A stretch of DNA of 64,000 bases from Actinoplanes campanulatus (GTDB taxonomy: Bacteria > Actinomycetota > Actinomycetes > Mycobacteriales > Micromonosporaceae): assembly GCF_014647795.1 (NCBI RefSeq), contig NZ_BMPW01000035.1, forward strand, positions 1 through 64,000. The letters run 5' to 3'. Under the pieces are notes generated by a model, which worked only from the letters and a program-made list of their open reading frames with translations, was not told the DNA's origin and made no database searches. A program made the position numbers and the translations under genes. Below, one piece after another: positions 16,960 to 25,293 of the stretch; within the stretch, counting starts at the first letter, position 1, and every line of letters begins with the position of its first letter.

Positions 16960-17391
16960 TCAGAGCGCGGCCAGACTCCGGACGTAGTTGACCTGCTGAT
17001 TGATCGACGCCACATCGCCCTCGCGCTGAACCGGGACACGGCCCACGTACTGATGAGTGCCGCTCGTCACGGTCACATGCACCGTTCCCTGCGGAACCGT
17101 CTCCTTGACCAGCAGGAGCAGCAGGCTGAGGCCACCGGTCGGGCAGATCGCGAGGAAGGCCGCCACCTTCGCCCACATCGGGGTGCGCCGTTGCGAGAGC
17201 CAGTGATCGGTGACATGCCACCGCGAGCCGGCGAGCGGCAGATCACCCACCGGTGTCCGGACCAGCGAGGAGGTGACGTGAATCTCAGCGATCTCCACGA
17301 TCACCGGCCCGGTCGCCTCCGGGACGGCCGGGCTCTCCGGCTCCGGCGAGGGAGCGGGCGCGCCCCACGGATCACCAGACGGAAAGGTCAT
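16960..17391 (-). CDS. Hypothetical membrane-anchored protein, 143 aa
   Basis: N-terminal 30 residues Pro/Glu/Ala-rich, then a beta-rich segment (VIVEIAEIHVTSSLVRTPVG), one clear hydrophobic segment near 80-95 (FLAICPTGGLSLLLLLV) and a C-terminal domain ending QVNYVRSLAAL. The composition recalls small actinobacterial proteins of about this size with a central membrane helix and an exposed beta domain. Convergent with the ligase gene (10-base gap). Confidence 0.7.
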   Translation of the reverse strand: MTFPSGDPWGAPAPSPEPESPAVPEATGPVIVEIAEIHVTSSLVRTPVGDLPLAGSRWHVTDHWLSQRRTPMWAKVAAFLAICPTGGLSLLLLLVKETVPQGTVHVTVTSGTHQYVGRVPVQREGDVASINQQVNYVRSLAAL

Positions 17392-17509
17392 GCCGCCACC
17401 CTATTCGCCCTCACCGATCGTCGCGAGGCGGCGCTCACGGCCGCGCGCCACCGTCTACTCGATACGGCGATTTCGGTGGCGTCGGCGGCACGGCCGGGAG
17501 GAGGAGGTG

Positions 17510-18433
17510 CTAGTCGCTCTCCGGCCGGTCGGCCGTCACGGTGGCGGACCGCGACGCGGCGGCCCGCCGGTCCGCCTCCTCGACGCGGTCGCGCGAGGCC
17601 TTGCGCTGGTCGGCCGCCTCGACGCGGTCGCGGGAACGGTCGGCCTTTCTCGCGGGCCGGGCGCCGGACGGCTTCCCGGACGCCGACTCCAGGGCCTCCC
17701 GCCGGGCCTGCCAGCCGTACAGCACGAAGACCATCCCGGCGAAGACCCACCACTGGACGGCGTAGCCGCCGTTCTGCCAGGAGTCCTCGTGCGGGATCGG
17801 GATCGGGACGAAGGCCGGATCGGCCGCCGGAGTCTGTTCCGTCAACAGGACATACGCCCCGTAGACCGGGAAGGGCAGTTCGGTGGCGAGGCGCGGCAGA
17901 CTGATCCGCCGGGTGTCCAGACGGCCGTCCCGCCGGTCCACCGGAGCGGGTCGGCTTTCCGACAGGTGAATCTGCCCGACGACCGTGACCTGCCCGGTCG
18001 GAGCGGGCGGAACCTCGGGTGCGGCGAGCGCCCCGCCGGGCGGCGCGGGCACCCAGCCACGGTCCACCAGAACGGCCGTGCCGTCCTCCAGGAGGAGCGG
18101 TGTGAGGATCTCGAAACCGACCTTGCTGCCCACCGTGCGGCCCCGCGCCTGGATCTCGTTGGCCGGGTCGTAGCGGCCGCTGAGGGTGACCTTTGTCCAG
18201 GCCAGAGCCTTGCCCGGGGCGGCGCCCGGGGTGCCCGCCGCGGTCGGCGCGGTCAGCACCGAGGTCAACGCGACGGCGTCGACGGTGTTCGCGGCGTCGA
18301 TCCGGTCATTGATGGCCGTGCGTTCCTGATACCGGTGCAACTGCCAGTTGCCGAGCATGACCATCACCACCGAGGCGACGACGGTGAGCGCGGCCGCGGC
18401 CAGCCAGCGGGGGGTGAGCAGGAACCGGTACAC
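17510..18433 (-). CDS. SURF1 family protein
   Basis: 307 aa. Two membrane helices, N-terminal (LAAAALTVVASVVMVMLG) and C-terminal (YAVQWWVFAGMVFVLYGW), bracket an extracytoplasmic domain with the family signatures GNWQLHRYQER and VLVDRGWVPAP. Known: SURF1 proteins help assemble aa3-type cytochrome c oxidase. The last 70 residues are a charged Arg/Lys/Glu/Ala tail with repeats of the form SRDRVEAADQRKA, longer than usual. GTG start at 18433. Divergent from cobB. Confidence 0.92.
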   Translation of the reverse strand: MYRFLLTPRWLAAAALTVVASVVMVMLGNWQLHRYQERTAINDRIDAANTVDAVALTSVLTAPTAAGTPGAAPGKALAWTKVTLSGRYDPANEIQARGRTVGSKVGFEILTPLLLEDGTAVLVDRGWVPAPPGGALAAPEVPPAPTGQVTVVGQIHLSESRPAPVDRRDGRLDTRRISLPRLATELPFPVYGAYVLLTEQTPAADPAFVPIPIPHEDSWQNGGYAVQWWVFAGMVFVLYGWQARREALESASGKPSGARPARKADRSRDRVEAADQRKASRDRVEEADRRAAASRSATVTADRPESD

Positions 18434-18542
18434 CCCCTGAGGCTACCCGGCTAGGCGATAGTCCCTGCTCCAGCCAGGTAGTCTGCGACATCCGGCAGTC
18501 GACGAGAAGTGGCGGCCGCCTGCGGAAACCTCGGGGGAGACA

Positions 18543-20813
18543 TTGATCACCGCCCAGCCTCGTCTGGTCGTGAGCGCGCCGTCGTCCGGCCACGGCAAGA
18601 CGGCCATCGCCGTGGGACTGCTCGCCGCGCTCAGCGGACGCGGCATCCCGACCGCGGGCTTCAAGGTCGGCCCGGATCACACCGACGCGGCGTACCTCGG
18701 ACTGGCCGCCGGACGCCCCGGCCGCAACCTCGACCCGCGCCTGGTCGGCGCGCAGCGTGTCGCGCCGCTCTTCGCGCACGGCGCGTCCGGTGCGCAGGTC
18801 ACCGTCATCGAAGGCGCGATGGGCCTGTTCGACAGCCTCACCGGTCAGCCGGAGGTCGACGGCACCGCGTCGGTCGCCGCCGCGCTGCGGGCCCCGGTCG
18901 TGCTGGTGGTGGACGTCGCCGCGATGGGCCACTCGCTGGCCGCGCTCGTCCACGGCTTCCGGATGTTCGACGAGATGGTGCACCTGGGCGGCGTCATCCT
19001 GAACCGGGTCGCCTCCGAACGGCACGAACAGATGCTGCGCAGCGCGATGGACGACATCGGCATGCCGGTGCTCGGCGCCCTGCATCGCGGTGACCTTCCC
19101 AACGTGCTGCCCGCCCGGTCACACGGGCTCGTTCCGGTCGCCCACCGGACCGTCGAGGCCGGCCGTGCCGTGCGCCGCCTCGGTGAGGCGGTGGCGGGCG
19201 CCCTCGACATGGAGCGGCTGATGGCGCTCGCCGCATCGGCGCCGCCGATCCCCGGCCCGCTCTGGACCCCGGCCGAGGCGGCCGGGGACGTCCCGTTCGA
19301 TCAACGGCCACTGATCGCCCTGGCCGGCGGCCAGGGCGCCCCCTACACCTACGTGGAGACGGCCGAGTTGCTCACCGCGGCCGGCGCCGACGTCGCGGTC
19401 GTCGATCCGCTGCGCGACGAGGCACTCCCGCCGGGCACGCGCGGCCTGGTGGTCGGTGCGGGCCTTCCCGAGGGGTACGCGGAAGAGCTCTCCGCCAATC
19501 GCCGCCTCTGCGCTGCGGTCGCCCAGTTCGCCCGGGACGGCTGGCCGGTGGTGGCCGAGGGCGTCGCCCTGCCGTGGCTCGGCCGTGAACTCGACGGGCG
19601 TCCCATGTGCGGTGTCCTCGACGCCACCGCCACCACCGGAGAGCAGACCGTCGCCGGCTACCGTGAGGCGACCGCCCCCGGCATGTCCGTGCTGGCGCCC
19701 GCCGGCGCCCGGATCACCGGCTACAAGCAGCACCGGGCGGTCGTCACCCCCCGCTCCGGCGCGAACCCGGCCTGGACCTGGTCCGGCGGCAATCCGGAAG
19801 GCTTCGTCTGGCGCCAGGTGCACGCCTCACAGTTGGGCCTGCACTGGGCCGCGGCCCCGGAGATCGCCCGTCGGCTGGTCGCGGCCGCGCACGCCGGTCC
19901 GCAGGGTCCCGGATCGTCCCATCCCGCTGCCGGCATGCCCTCGGCTCCGACGCAGGGCATGCCTTCCGTCCCGCCGCCCGGCATGCCTTCCGGTCCGCCG
20001 CAAGGTGTTCCGTCCGGCCCGCAGGGGATGCCCGCGGGATCCCCATCCGGGATGCCGCCCGGAATGGTGCCGGCCGGCCACCCGGCGATGGTGCCGGCCG
20101 GTGCCGGCCTGCCGCCGGTCCAGGGCTCGCCGTCCGGCCCCGGCACGGGCGGCCCACCCGCGCAGGGTGTCCCGGACACCGTGGTCCTCACCACCTCGGG
20201 CCAGGTCTCGTCGAGCGCGGCCTCCGGTATGCCGCACGGTATGAACCATCCCGGCCACAACGGTCCCGGCTCCGGCCTGCCGGGCGCAGACGCGTACGGC
20301 CAGGACTTCCCGGGTCATGACGCTCCGGGCCAGGGTGCCTTCGGTCCCGATTTCCCGGAGCGGGGCGCCTCCGGCCCCGGTCAATCCGGCGGCGGTCAGT
20401 CCGGTCCAGGTGGGTTCGGGCCCGGGTCCGGCCAGTCTGGTCCGGGCGGGTTCGGGCCCGGGTCCGGCCTACCGGGTCACGGCGTGCCCGGCCAGGGCAT
20501 GCCGACCAACTCCGGCCCGGCCATGTCACCTGGTCAGGCAATGCCGCTCAACCCGGCCATGTCTCCCGGCCAGCCCATGTCACCCGGCCAGCCCATGTCT
20601 CCCGGCCAGCCCATGTCACCCGGCCAGGCCATGCCGCCCTCGGCGGGACCGATCGTCCTGCAGGGACAGGTGCTGCCCCCGCTCGGCCGCCAGGGCAACG
20701 GCAGGCCGCCCGGCCCCGACATGCCCGGCCCGGATCACGGGATGCCGACCGGCCCGGGCGGCCCCACGCACTCCGACGACCATCCGGCCCCGGACTTCCC
20801 CGTTCATTCCTGA
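18543..20813 (+). CDS. cobB: Cobyrinate a,c-diamide synthase-like protein with altered glutaminase and long tail
   Basis: 756 aa from a TTG at 18543 with GGGGGAG five bases upstream. Residues 1-190 are the ATP domain (VVSAPSSGHGKTAIAVGL, GFKVGPDHTDAAYL, VIEGAMGLFDS). Residues about 255-450 are the class I glutaminase domain, but the nucleophile motif, normally AEC(G/A)GL, reads AEGVALPW: the Cys codon is GGC (Gly). The late His is kept in VHASQLGLHW. From about 455 to the end is a Gly/Pro/Met/Ser tail including repeats of SPGQPM. Usual CobB is about 450 aa. It may use free ammonia, a partner glutaminase, or have changed function. Stands alone between SURF1 and a TIGR03086 gene. Confidence 0.88.
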   Translation: MITAQPRLVVSAPSSGHGKTAIAVGLLAALSGRGIPTAGFKVGPDHTDAAYLGLAAGRPGRNLDPRLVGAQRVAPLFAHGASGAQVTVIEGAMGLFDSLTGQPEVDGTASVAAALRAPVVLVVDVAAMGHSLAALVHGFRMFDEMVHLGGVILNRVASERHEQMLRSAMDDIGMPVLGALHRGDLPNVLPARSHGLVPVAHRTVEAGRAVRRLGEAVAGALDMERLMALAASAPPIPGPLWTPAEAAGDVPFDQRPLIALAGGQGAPYTYVETAELLTAAGADVAVVDPLRDEALPPGTRGLVVGAGLPEGYAEELSANRRLCAAVAQFARDGWPVVAEGVALPWLGRELDGRPMCGVLDATATTGEQTVAGYREATAPGMSVLAPAGARITGYKQHRAVVTPRSGANPAWTWSGGNPEGFVWRQVHASQLGLHWAAAPEIARRLVAAAHAGPQGPGSSHPAAGMPSAPTQGMPSVPPPGMPSGPPQGVPSGPQGMPAGSPSGMPPGMVPAGHPAMVPAGAGLPPVQGSPSGPGTGGPPAQGVPDTVVLTTSGQVSSSAASGMPHGMNHPGHNGPGSGLPGADAYGQDFPGHDAPGQGAFGPDFPERGASGPGQSGGGQSGPGGFGPGSGQSGPGGFGPGSGLPGHGVPGQGMPTNSGPAMSPGQAMPLNPAMSPGQPMSPGQPMSPGQPMSPGQAMPPSAGPIVLQGQVLPPLGRQGNGRPPGPDMPGPDHGMPTGPGGPTHSDDHPAPDFPVHS

Positions 20814-21299
20814 CCGCTCGTCCCGCGGGATGTTCCGCCTACCACCGGCGGCCGGGGATTCCGTCTGTTCGAGGCCGGTTCTCCGGCCTCGGCGGGTAGC
20901 CGGACGGGAAGCGATTCGTCTCTTGTCACCGGGCAGAGAAGGTCGCCGGCCGGCTGAGATCGCTCATCGGCTCGCAGGCGTGAAAACCGGCGTCCAGGCA
21001 TTCCGTCCGTTGTCGCCGTGAAGGAGATGCGATACGCCCGTACTGGGGAGGAGGGCGGAGCCGCCGACGGTCCCTTCGATCCGCTGCTGTCCGGCGGAGA
21101 GGCCGAAGATCTTCTCGGCTGAGCCGGTAGGGACGGTGCCAGCCGACGGGCGGAGTGCGAGCAGGCTGTCCGGTGCCGCGGGCGAGGGTGGGGTTCGCCG
21201 CCGGAAGCGGCCCAGCGTGCGAAAGGCCGGATCTCGGGCTGCGAAGTTGTCGTACCCCCCTCGTACCGTGAGGGCTACGAGAACCGAAGGAGGTGGATC
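20814..21299. other. 486-base gap, no supported gene
   Basis: Open frames exist on both strands but none has a family match, a ribosome site and normal codon use together. No B12 box or other riboswitch signature was recognised. The last 40 bases before 21300 hold the ribosome site AAGGAGG and a TCGTACC direct repeat that may belong to a promoter. Confidence 0.5.
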
Positions 21300-21932
21300 G
21301 TGGCCGATCGTGTGCCGCTGGATTTCGACCCGCCGGTTCGTCAGATCAGAGCCCTGCTGCTGGGGGTCGACGATCGTGACCTGACCGCCCCGACGCCCTG
21401 CCCGGGCTGGCCGGTCGCCGCGCTGCTCGATCATCTGATGGGTCTGGCCCACGCTTTCACCTTGGCCGCCCGCAAGCGTTCGGGCGTCGACGGGCCACCA
21501 CCCGAGCCGTCCGCCGAGCACCTGTCCCGGCATTGGCGCAGCCGGCTTCCGGTGTTGCTGGCCGAGTTGTCCATGGCGTGGAAGGATCCGGCCGCCTGGA
21601 CCGGCACGGCGCAGGCGGGCGGTGTCACCATGCCCGCCACCGCGATGGGCGCCGTCGCGATGAATGAGCTGGTCATGCACGGGTGGGATCTCGCCCGGGC
21701 GACCGGCCAGGACTACGCCGCCGATCCGCGCGCCCTGGAGCAGTTGATCGAGTTCCTCGGGCAGGGCCCGGGCGAGGGCACGCCGGGCCTGTTCGGTCCA
21801 CGCGTTCCGGTCGGCCCGGAGGAGGATCTGCTGGCCCAGGCGCTGGGCCTGGCCGGCCGCGATCCGGCCTGGCGACCACCCCGCCGCCGACCGGCCAGGC
21901 CCACCCGGCCGGTCCTCCCGGTCCGCGACTGA
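21300..21932 (+). CDS. TIGR03086-family metal-binding protein (DinB/maleylpyruvate isomerase fold)
   Basis: 210 aa from GTG at 21300 with AAGGAGG seven bases upstream. Family marks: PTPCPGWPVAALLDHLMG near residue 30, with the first metal His, and MNELVMHGWDLARATGQD near 120-137, with the second. Known: these four-helix proteins are related to mycothiol-dependent maleylpyruvate isomerase; most members have no known substrate. The C-terminus is Arg/Pro-rich. Cytoplasmic. Confidence 0.88.
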   Translation: MADRVPLDFDPPVRQIRALLLGVDDRDLTAPTPCPGWPVAALLDHLMGLAHAFTLAARKRSGVDGPPPEPSAEHLSRHWRSRLPVLLAELSMAWKDPAAWTGTAQAGGVTMPATAMGAVAMNELVMHGWDLARATGQDYAADPRALEQLIEFLGQGPGEGTPGLFGPRVPVGPEEDLLAQALGLAGRDPAWRPPRRRPARPTRPVLPVRD

Positions 21933-21991
21933 GGCCGGCTGGTCTTTCCGGTCCGCGGCTGAGGCGGCCTGCGACTGAGGCGGCCTGCGAC
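21918..21991. repeat. Short direct repeats between convergent genes
   Basis: GAGGCGGCCTGCGACT occurs twice in tandem (21960-21975 and 21976-21991). A related unit CCGGTCCGCGNCTGAGG also occurs twice (21918-21934 and 21948-21964); it begins in the end of the TIGR03086 gene and continues toward the PBP gene. Probably slippage-derived. Confidence 0.6.
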
Positions 21992-22015
21992 TGAGGCTGG
22001 CCGGGGAGGGGATGG

Positions 22016-24157
22016 TCACCAGACGAGCTTGTCGGAGGGTGGGGTGAACTTGAGCTCGGGCTCGTCCTGGAGGGCGTCCCGCAAGGTCTGGGCGACCGTG
22101 TATTTCGACATGGTCGAGCGGCCCGAGCCGACCAGATGCTCCGGGTTGTCCGGGTCGGCGACGAAGGCGGAGGCCGCCAGCTGCGGGGTGTAACCGCTGA
22201 ACCACGCGGTCTTGTTGCCGTCCGTCGTGCCGCTCTTGCCGGCGACCGGGCGCTGCAGGACGCCGTAGACCATCGTGGAGGTGCCCCCGCCGCAGCGGCC
22301 GCGCGCCGCGCCGTAACCGGTGACGCAGCGGGCCGCGTCGGTGGCCGCGCGCGCGACGGTGGCCTTGACGGCCTGGTGGCAGCGGGGTGCGGCGACCAGG
22401 CGTTCCTGGTAGACGGCGTGGGTTCCGTCGGGGTTGCGGATGCTGAGCACCGGCAGCGGTTCGCAGTAGCGGCCTTCCGCGGCCAGGGTGGCGAAGACGT
22501 TCGCCATCTCGACCGGGGTGGCGTCGCTGACACCCAGGGTGAAGGCGCCCCAGTCGGGGGCGTGTTCCTTGGTGGCGAGCTCCTTGTCGACGGCGGTGCG
22601 CCAGCGTAGCCCGAGGCGTTCCGCCATCCGCACCGCCTTGTCCGCGCCGACCCGCTGTTCCAGCTGTACGAAGTAGGTGTTGACCGATTTGCCGAAGCCG
22701 CTCCACATGGTCTGTGTGCCGGTCATCGACTCGCTGGAGTTCTTCGGGCACCAGTAGATGCCGCAGGTCGCCGGTCCGGGCGCGGTGATGTATTGGGAGA
22801 CGAACCGTTGCGGCGCGTAGAAGGAGGTGGTCAGTGGCAGCCCGGCCTCCAGGGCGGCCAGCAGCGTGAAGATCTTGAAGGTGGACCCGGCCTGATATCC
22901 GGCCATGTCACCGCCCCCGAGCAGCGGGTTGACCGTGTTGGGGTAGTTGCCCTTCTCGTCGTCCTTCTTCCGCCAGTCGGTGTGCCGCCCGTTGTCCTCC
23001 TGGTCCAGCGAGTAGGTCCGGTTGACGGCCATGCTCAGCAGCCGTCCGGTGCCGGGCTGCACCACGACCTGTCCGTGGGCGAAGGGGCTGCCGCGGCCTT
23101 CCTTCTCCAGTACGTGCCGCAGCGCGTACCGCTGGATCTTGGGGTCTATGGAGGTGACCACCCGGTAGCCGCCGCGGCGCAGTTGGGCCTCGCGCTCCTG
23201 GGGATTGCTGCCGAAGGCGGGCTGCTCACGCCACCAGCTCTTGAAGTAGTCGCAGAAGAAGCCCCAGTCGTTGTGCTTCTCCGGCACCGAGACGCAGTCG
23301 TTGGGCGGCGTGCTCAGCTTGAGTCTGATCCTCGACCTGAGGGCGGTGGCGGCCTGCTCGGCGGTGATCGCGTTCATCTTCCGCATCTGCTCGATGACGT
23401 AGTTGCGCCGGTCCAGGGCGGCGCCCCGGTCGTTGGCCGCCGGGTCGTAGGCGGAGGGCGCCTTGACCAGCCCGGCGAGCAGTGCCGCCTCGGTGAGGGT
23501 GAGGTCGCGCGGCGCCTTGGAGAAGAAGACCTGGGAGGCGGCGAAGATGCCGTAGGCGCGATGCCCGAAGTAGGCGGCGTTGAGATAGCGCTCGAGGATC
23601 TCGTCCTTGCTGAGCCGCTGTTCCACCTCGATGGCGAGCCGCATCTCGCGCAGCTTGCGGGCGGCGGTCTGCTCGGTCGCCTTGAGCGCCTCGGTCGGGG
23701 TCTTGGCGCTGTCCCGCAGCGCCATCCGCACGTACTGCATGGTGAGTGTGGACGCGCCCTGGGCGACCCCGCCCGCTTGCTGGTTGGCGACGAAGGCCCG
23801 GGCCACCCCCTTGGGGTCGACGCCGTTGTGCTCGTAGAAGCGGGTGTCCTCGGAGGCCACGATCGCCTTGACCAGGTAGGGCGACATGTCGTCCAGGTCG
23901 GTGTGCTTGCGGTGCTCCTCGTAGAACATCGTGAGCAGCGTCTTGCCGTCGGCCGCGTAGACGTAGCTGGTCTGGGCCGGCGGTGTCTCGGTGAGCTGTT
24001 CCGGCATGTTCTCCAGCGCCTCGGTGCCGGCCTTGACCCCCATGCCGGCCAGCGCGGTGAAGGGGTAGGAGAGGCCGGCGAGGACCAGTCCGGCGATGAG
24101 CCCGGCCCGGATCAGCATGGCGACTTTTCCGGCTACGGTGAGGCGTCGGCTCGTCAC
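22016..24157 (-). CDS. Class A penicillin-binding protein (transglycosylase-transpeptidase)
   Basis: 713 aa from GTG at 24157; the TTG at 24175 is possible but less likely. One N-terminal membrane anchor (VAMLIRAGLIAGLVLAGLS), a GT51 glycosyltransferase domain (EDTRFYEHNGVDPKG near 105, GASTLTMQYVR near 135) and a transpeptidase domain with the Ser-x-x-Lys in GSTFKIF (about 430), SVN (about 488) and KSGTTDG (about 655). It polymerises and cross-links peptidoglycan outside the membrane. Convergent with the TIGR03086 gene, divergent from the cobC-like gene. Confidence 0.94.
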   Translation of the reverse strand: MTSRRLTVAGKVAMLIRAGLIAGLVLAGLSYPFTALAGMGVKAGTEALENMPEQLTETPPAQTSYVYAADGKTLLTMFYEEHRKHTDLDDMSPYLVKAIVASEDTRFYEHNGVDPKGVARAFVANQQAGGVAQGASTLTMQYVRMALRDSAKTPTEALKATEQTAARKLREMRLAIEVEQRLSKDEILERYLNAAYFGHRAYGIFAASQVFFSKAPRDLTLTEAALLAGLVKAPSAYDPAANDRGAALDRRNYVIEQMRKMNAITAEQAATALRSRIRLKLSTPPNDCVSVPEKHNDWGFFCDYFKSWWREQPAFGSNPQEREAQLRRGGYRVVTSIDPKIQRYALRHVLEKEGRGSPFAHGQVVVQPGTGRLLSMAVNRTYSLDQEDNGRHTDWRKKDDEKGNYPNTVNPLLGGGDMAGYQAGSTFKIFTLLAALEAGLPLTTSFYAPQRFVSQYITAPGPATCGIYWCPKNSSESMTGTQTMWSGFGKSVNTYFVQLEQRVGADKAVRMAERLGLRWRTAVDKELATKEHAPDWGAFTLGVSDATPVEMANVFATLAAEGRYCEPLPVLSIRNPDGTHAVYQERLVAAPRCHQAVKATVARAATDAARCVTGYGAARGRCGGGTSTMVYGVLQRPVAGKSGTTDGNKTAWFSGYTPQLAASAFVADPDNPEHLVGSGRSTMSKYTVAQTLRDALQDEPELKFTPPSDKLVW

Positions 24158-24240
24158 TTCTCGAAGGTATGACAAAAAGCCTCATGTTTACCCGGAACGG
24201 CCGAAGTGTGGCGTGGTCGGCCGTCCGGCATGCTGAGCCC

Positions 24241-25293
24241 ATGAGTTTCGACCTCGATCATCACGGCGACGCCGAGGTGGGGGCGGGCCTGATCGATCTC
24301 GCGGTCAACGTGCGGCACCAGGCCATGCCCGCCTGGCTGGCCGGGCCGATCGCGGAGTCGCTGGGCGCGCTCTCGGCGTACCCGGACGACCGCGCGGCCA
24401 CCGCGGCCGTCGCGGCCCGGCACCGCCGGGATCCGGGCGAGGTGCTGCTCACCGCGGGCGCCGCCCAAGGGTTCGTGCTGCTCGCGCAGGCGTTGCGGGG
24501 TGCCCGGCGGCCGGTCGTGGTGCATCCGCAGTTCACCGAGCCGGAGGCGGCGCTGCGTAACGCCGGCCACCGGGTGGAGCGGGTCATCCTGCGTGAATCG
24601 GACGGCTTCCGGCTCGATCCGGGCCTGGTTCCGGACGACTCCGACCTGGTCTTCGTCGGCAACCCGACCAACCCCACCTCGGTCCTGCACCCTGCCGCCG
24701 ACGTGGCGAAACTGGCTCGCCCGGGCCGTGTGCTGGTGGTCGACGAGGCGTTCGCCGACACCACCTTCCGGCCGGGCGTGCCGGGTGAGCCGGAGTCCCT
24801 GGCCGGGCGCCGCGACCTGCCCGGTCTGGTGGTGCTGCGCAGCCTCACCAAGACCTGGGGCCTGGCCGGCCTACGTATCGGCTACCTGCTCGGGCCGGCC
24901 GATCTGCTGCGCCGGCTGGCCGCCGCGCAACCACTGTGGGCGGTCTCCACGCCGGCGCTCGCCGCGGCCGCCGCCTGCGCCTCGCCGGTCGCTGTCGCGA
25001 CCGAGCGGGAGATCGCGGCGGCGCTCGCCGCCGAGCGTGCCCATCTGGTGGAACGGTTGCGGCGAGTGCCGAGCGTCACGGTTCCGGGCGACCCGGCCTC
25101 CGCGTTCGTTCCGGTACGCCTCCCCGCCGCCGATCAGGTACGCGCTGAGCTGCGCCGACGTGGCTACGCGGTGCGCCGTGGCGACACCTTCCCGGGGCTG
25201 GGCCTCGACTGGCTCCGGATTGCGGTGCGCGACACTGCCACCACTGACGGATTCGTGCAGACTCTGACCGATGTGATCGAGGAGCGACCGTGA
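24241..25293 (+). CDS. cobC: PLP aminotransferase, CobC-like (threonine-phosphate decarboxylase type)
   Basis: 350 aa. Fold type I PLP enzyme of the HisC/CobC group: DLAVNVRHQAMP at the start, VFVGNPTNPTSV (about 140), VVDEAFAD and the PLP lysine in LRSLTKTWGLAGLRIGY (about 208). In this position, first in an operon with cobT and cobA, it is expected to make the aminopropanol arm or to act as the Rv2231c-type enzyme; true specificity (CobC or histidinol-phosphate type) is inferred from context. Ends GTGA, overlapping cobT. Confidence 0.85.
   Translation: MSFDLDHHGDAEVGAGLIDLAVNVRHQAMPAWLAGPIAESLGALSAYPDDRAATAAVAARHRRDPGEVLLTAGAAQGFVLLAQALRGARRPVVVHPQFTEPEAALRNAGHRVERVILRESDGFRLDPGLVPDDSDLVFVGNPTNPTSVLHPAADVAKLARPGRVLVVDEAFADTTFRPGVPGEPESLAGRRDLPGLVVLRSLTKTWGLAGLRIGYLLGPADLLRRLAAAQPLWAVSTPALAAAAACASPVAVATEREIAAALAAERAHLVERLRRVPSVTVPGDPASAFVPVRLPAADQVRAELRRRGYAVRRGDTFPGLGLDWLRIAVRDTATTDGFVQTLTDVIEERP

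Noticed and set aside
20964-22751. 595-codon minus-strand frame and other very long antisense frames (for example 9031-10902, 13368-15089, 29481-31463)
   Set aside because: They are shadows of well-identified genes on the other strand, a by-product of extreme third-position GC; they show no family features and are rich in Arg/Gly/Pro.
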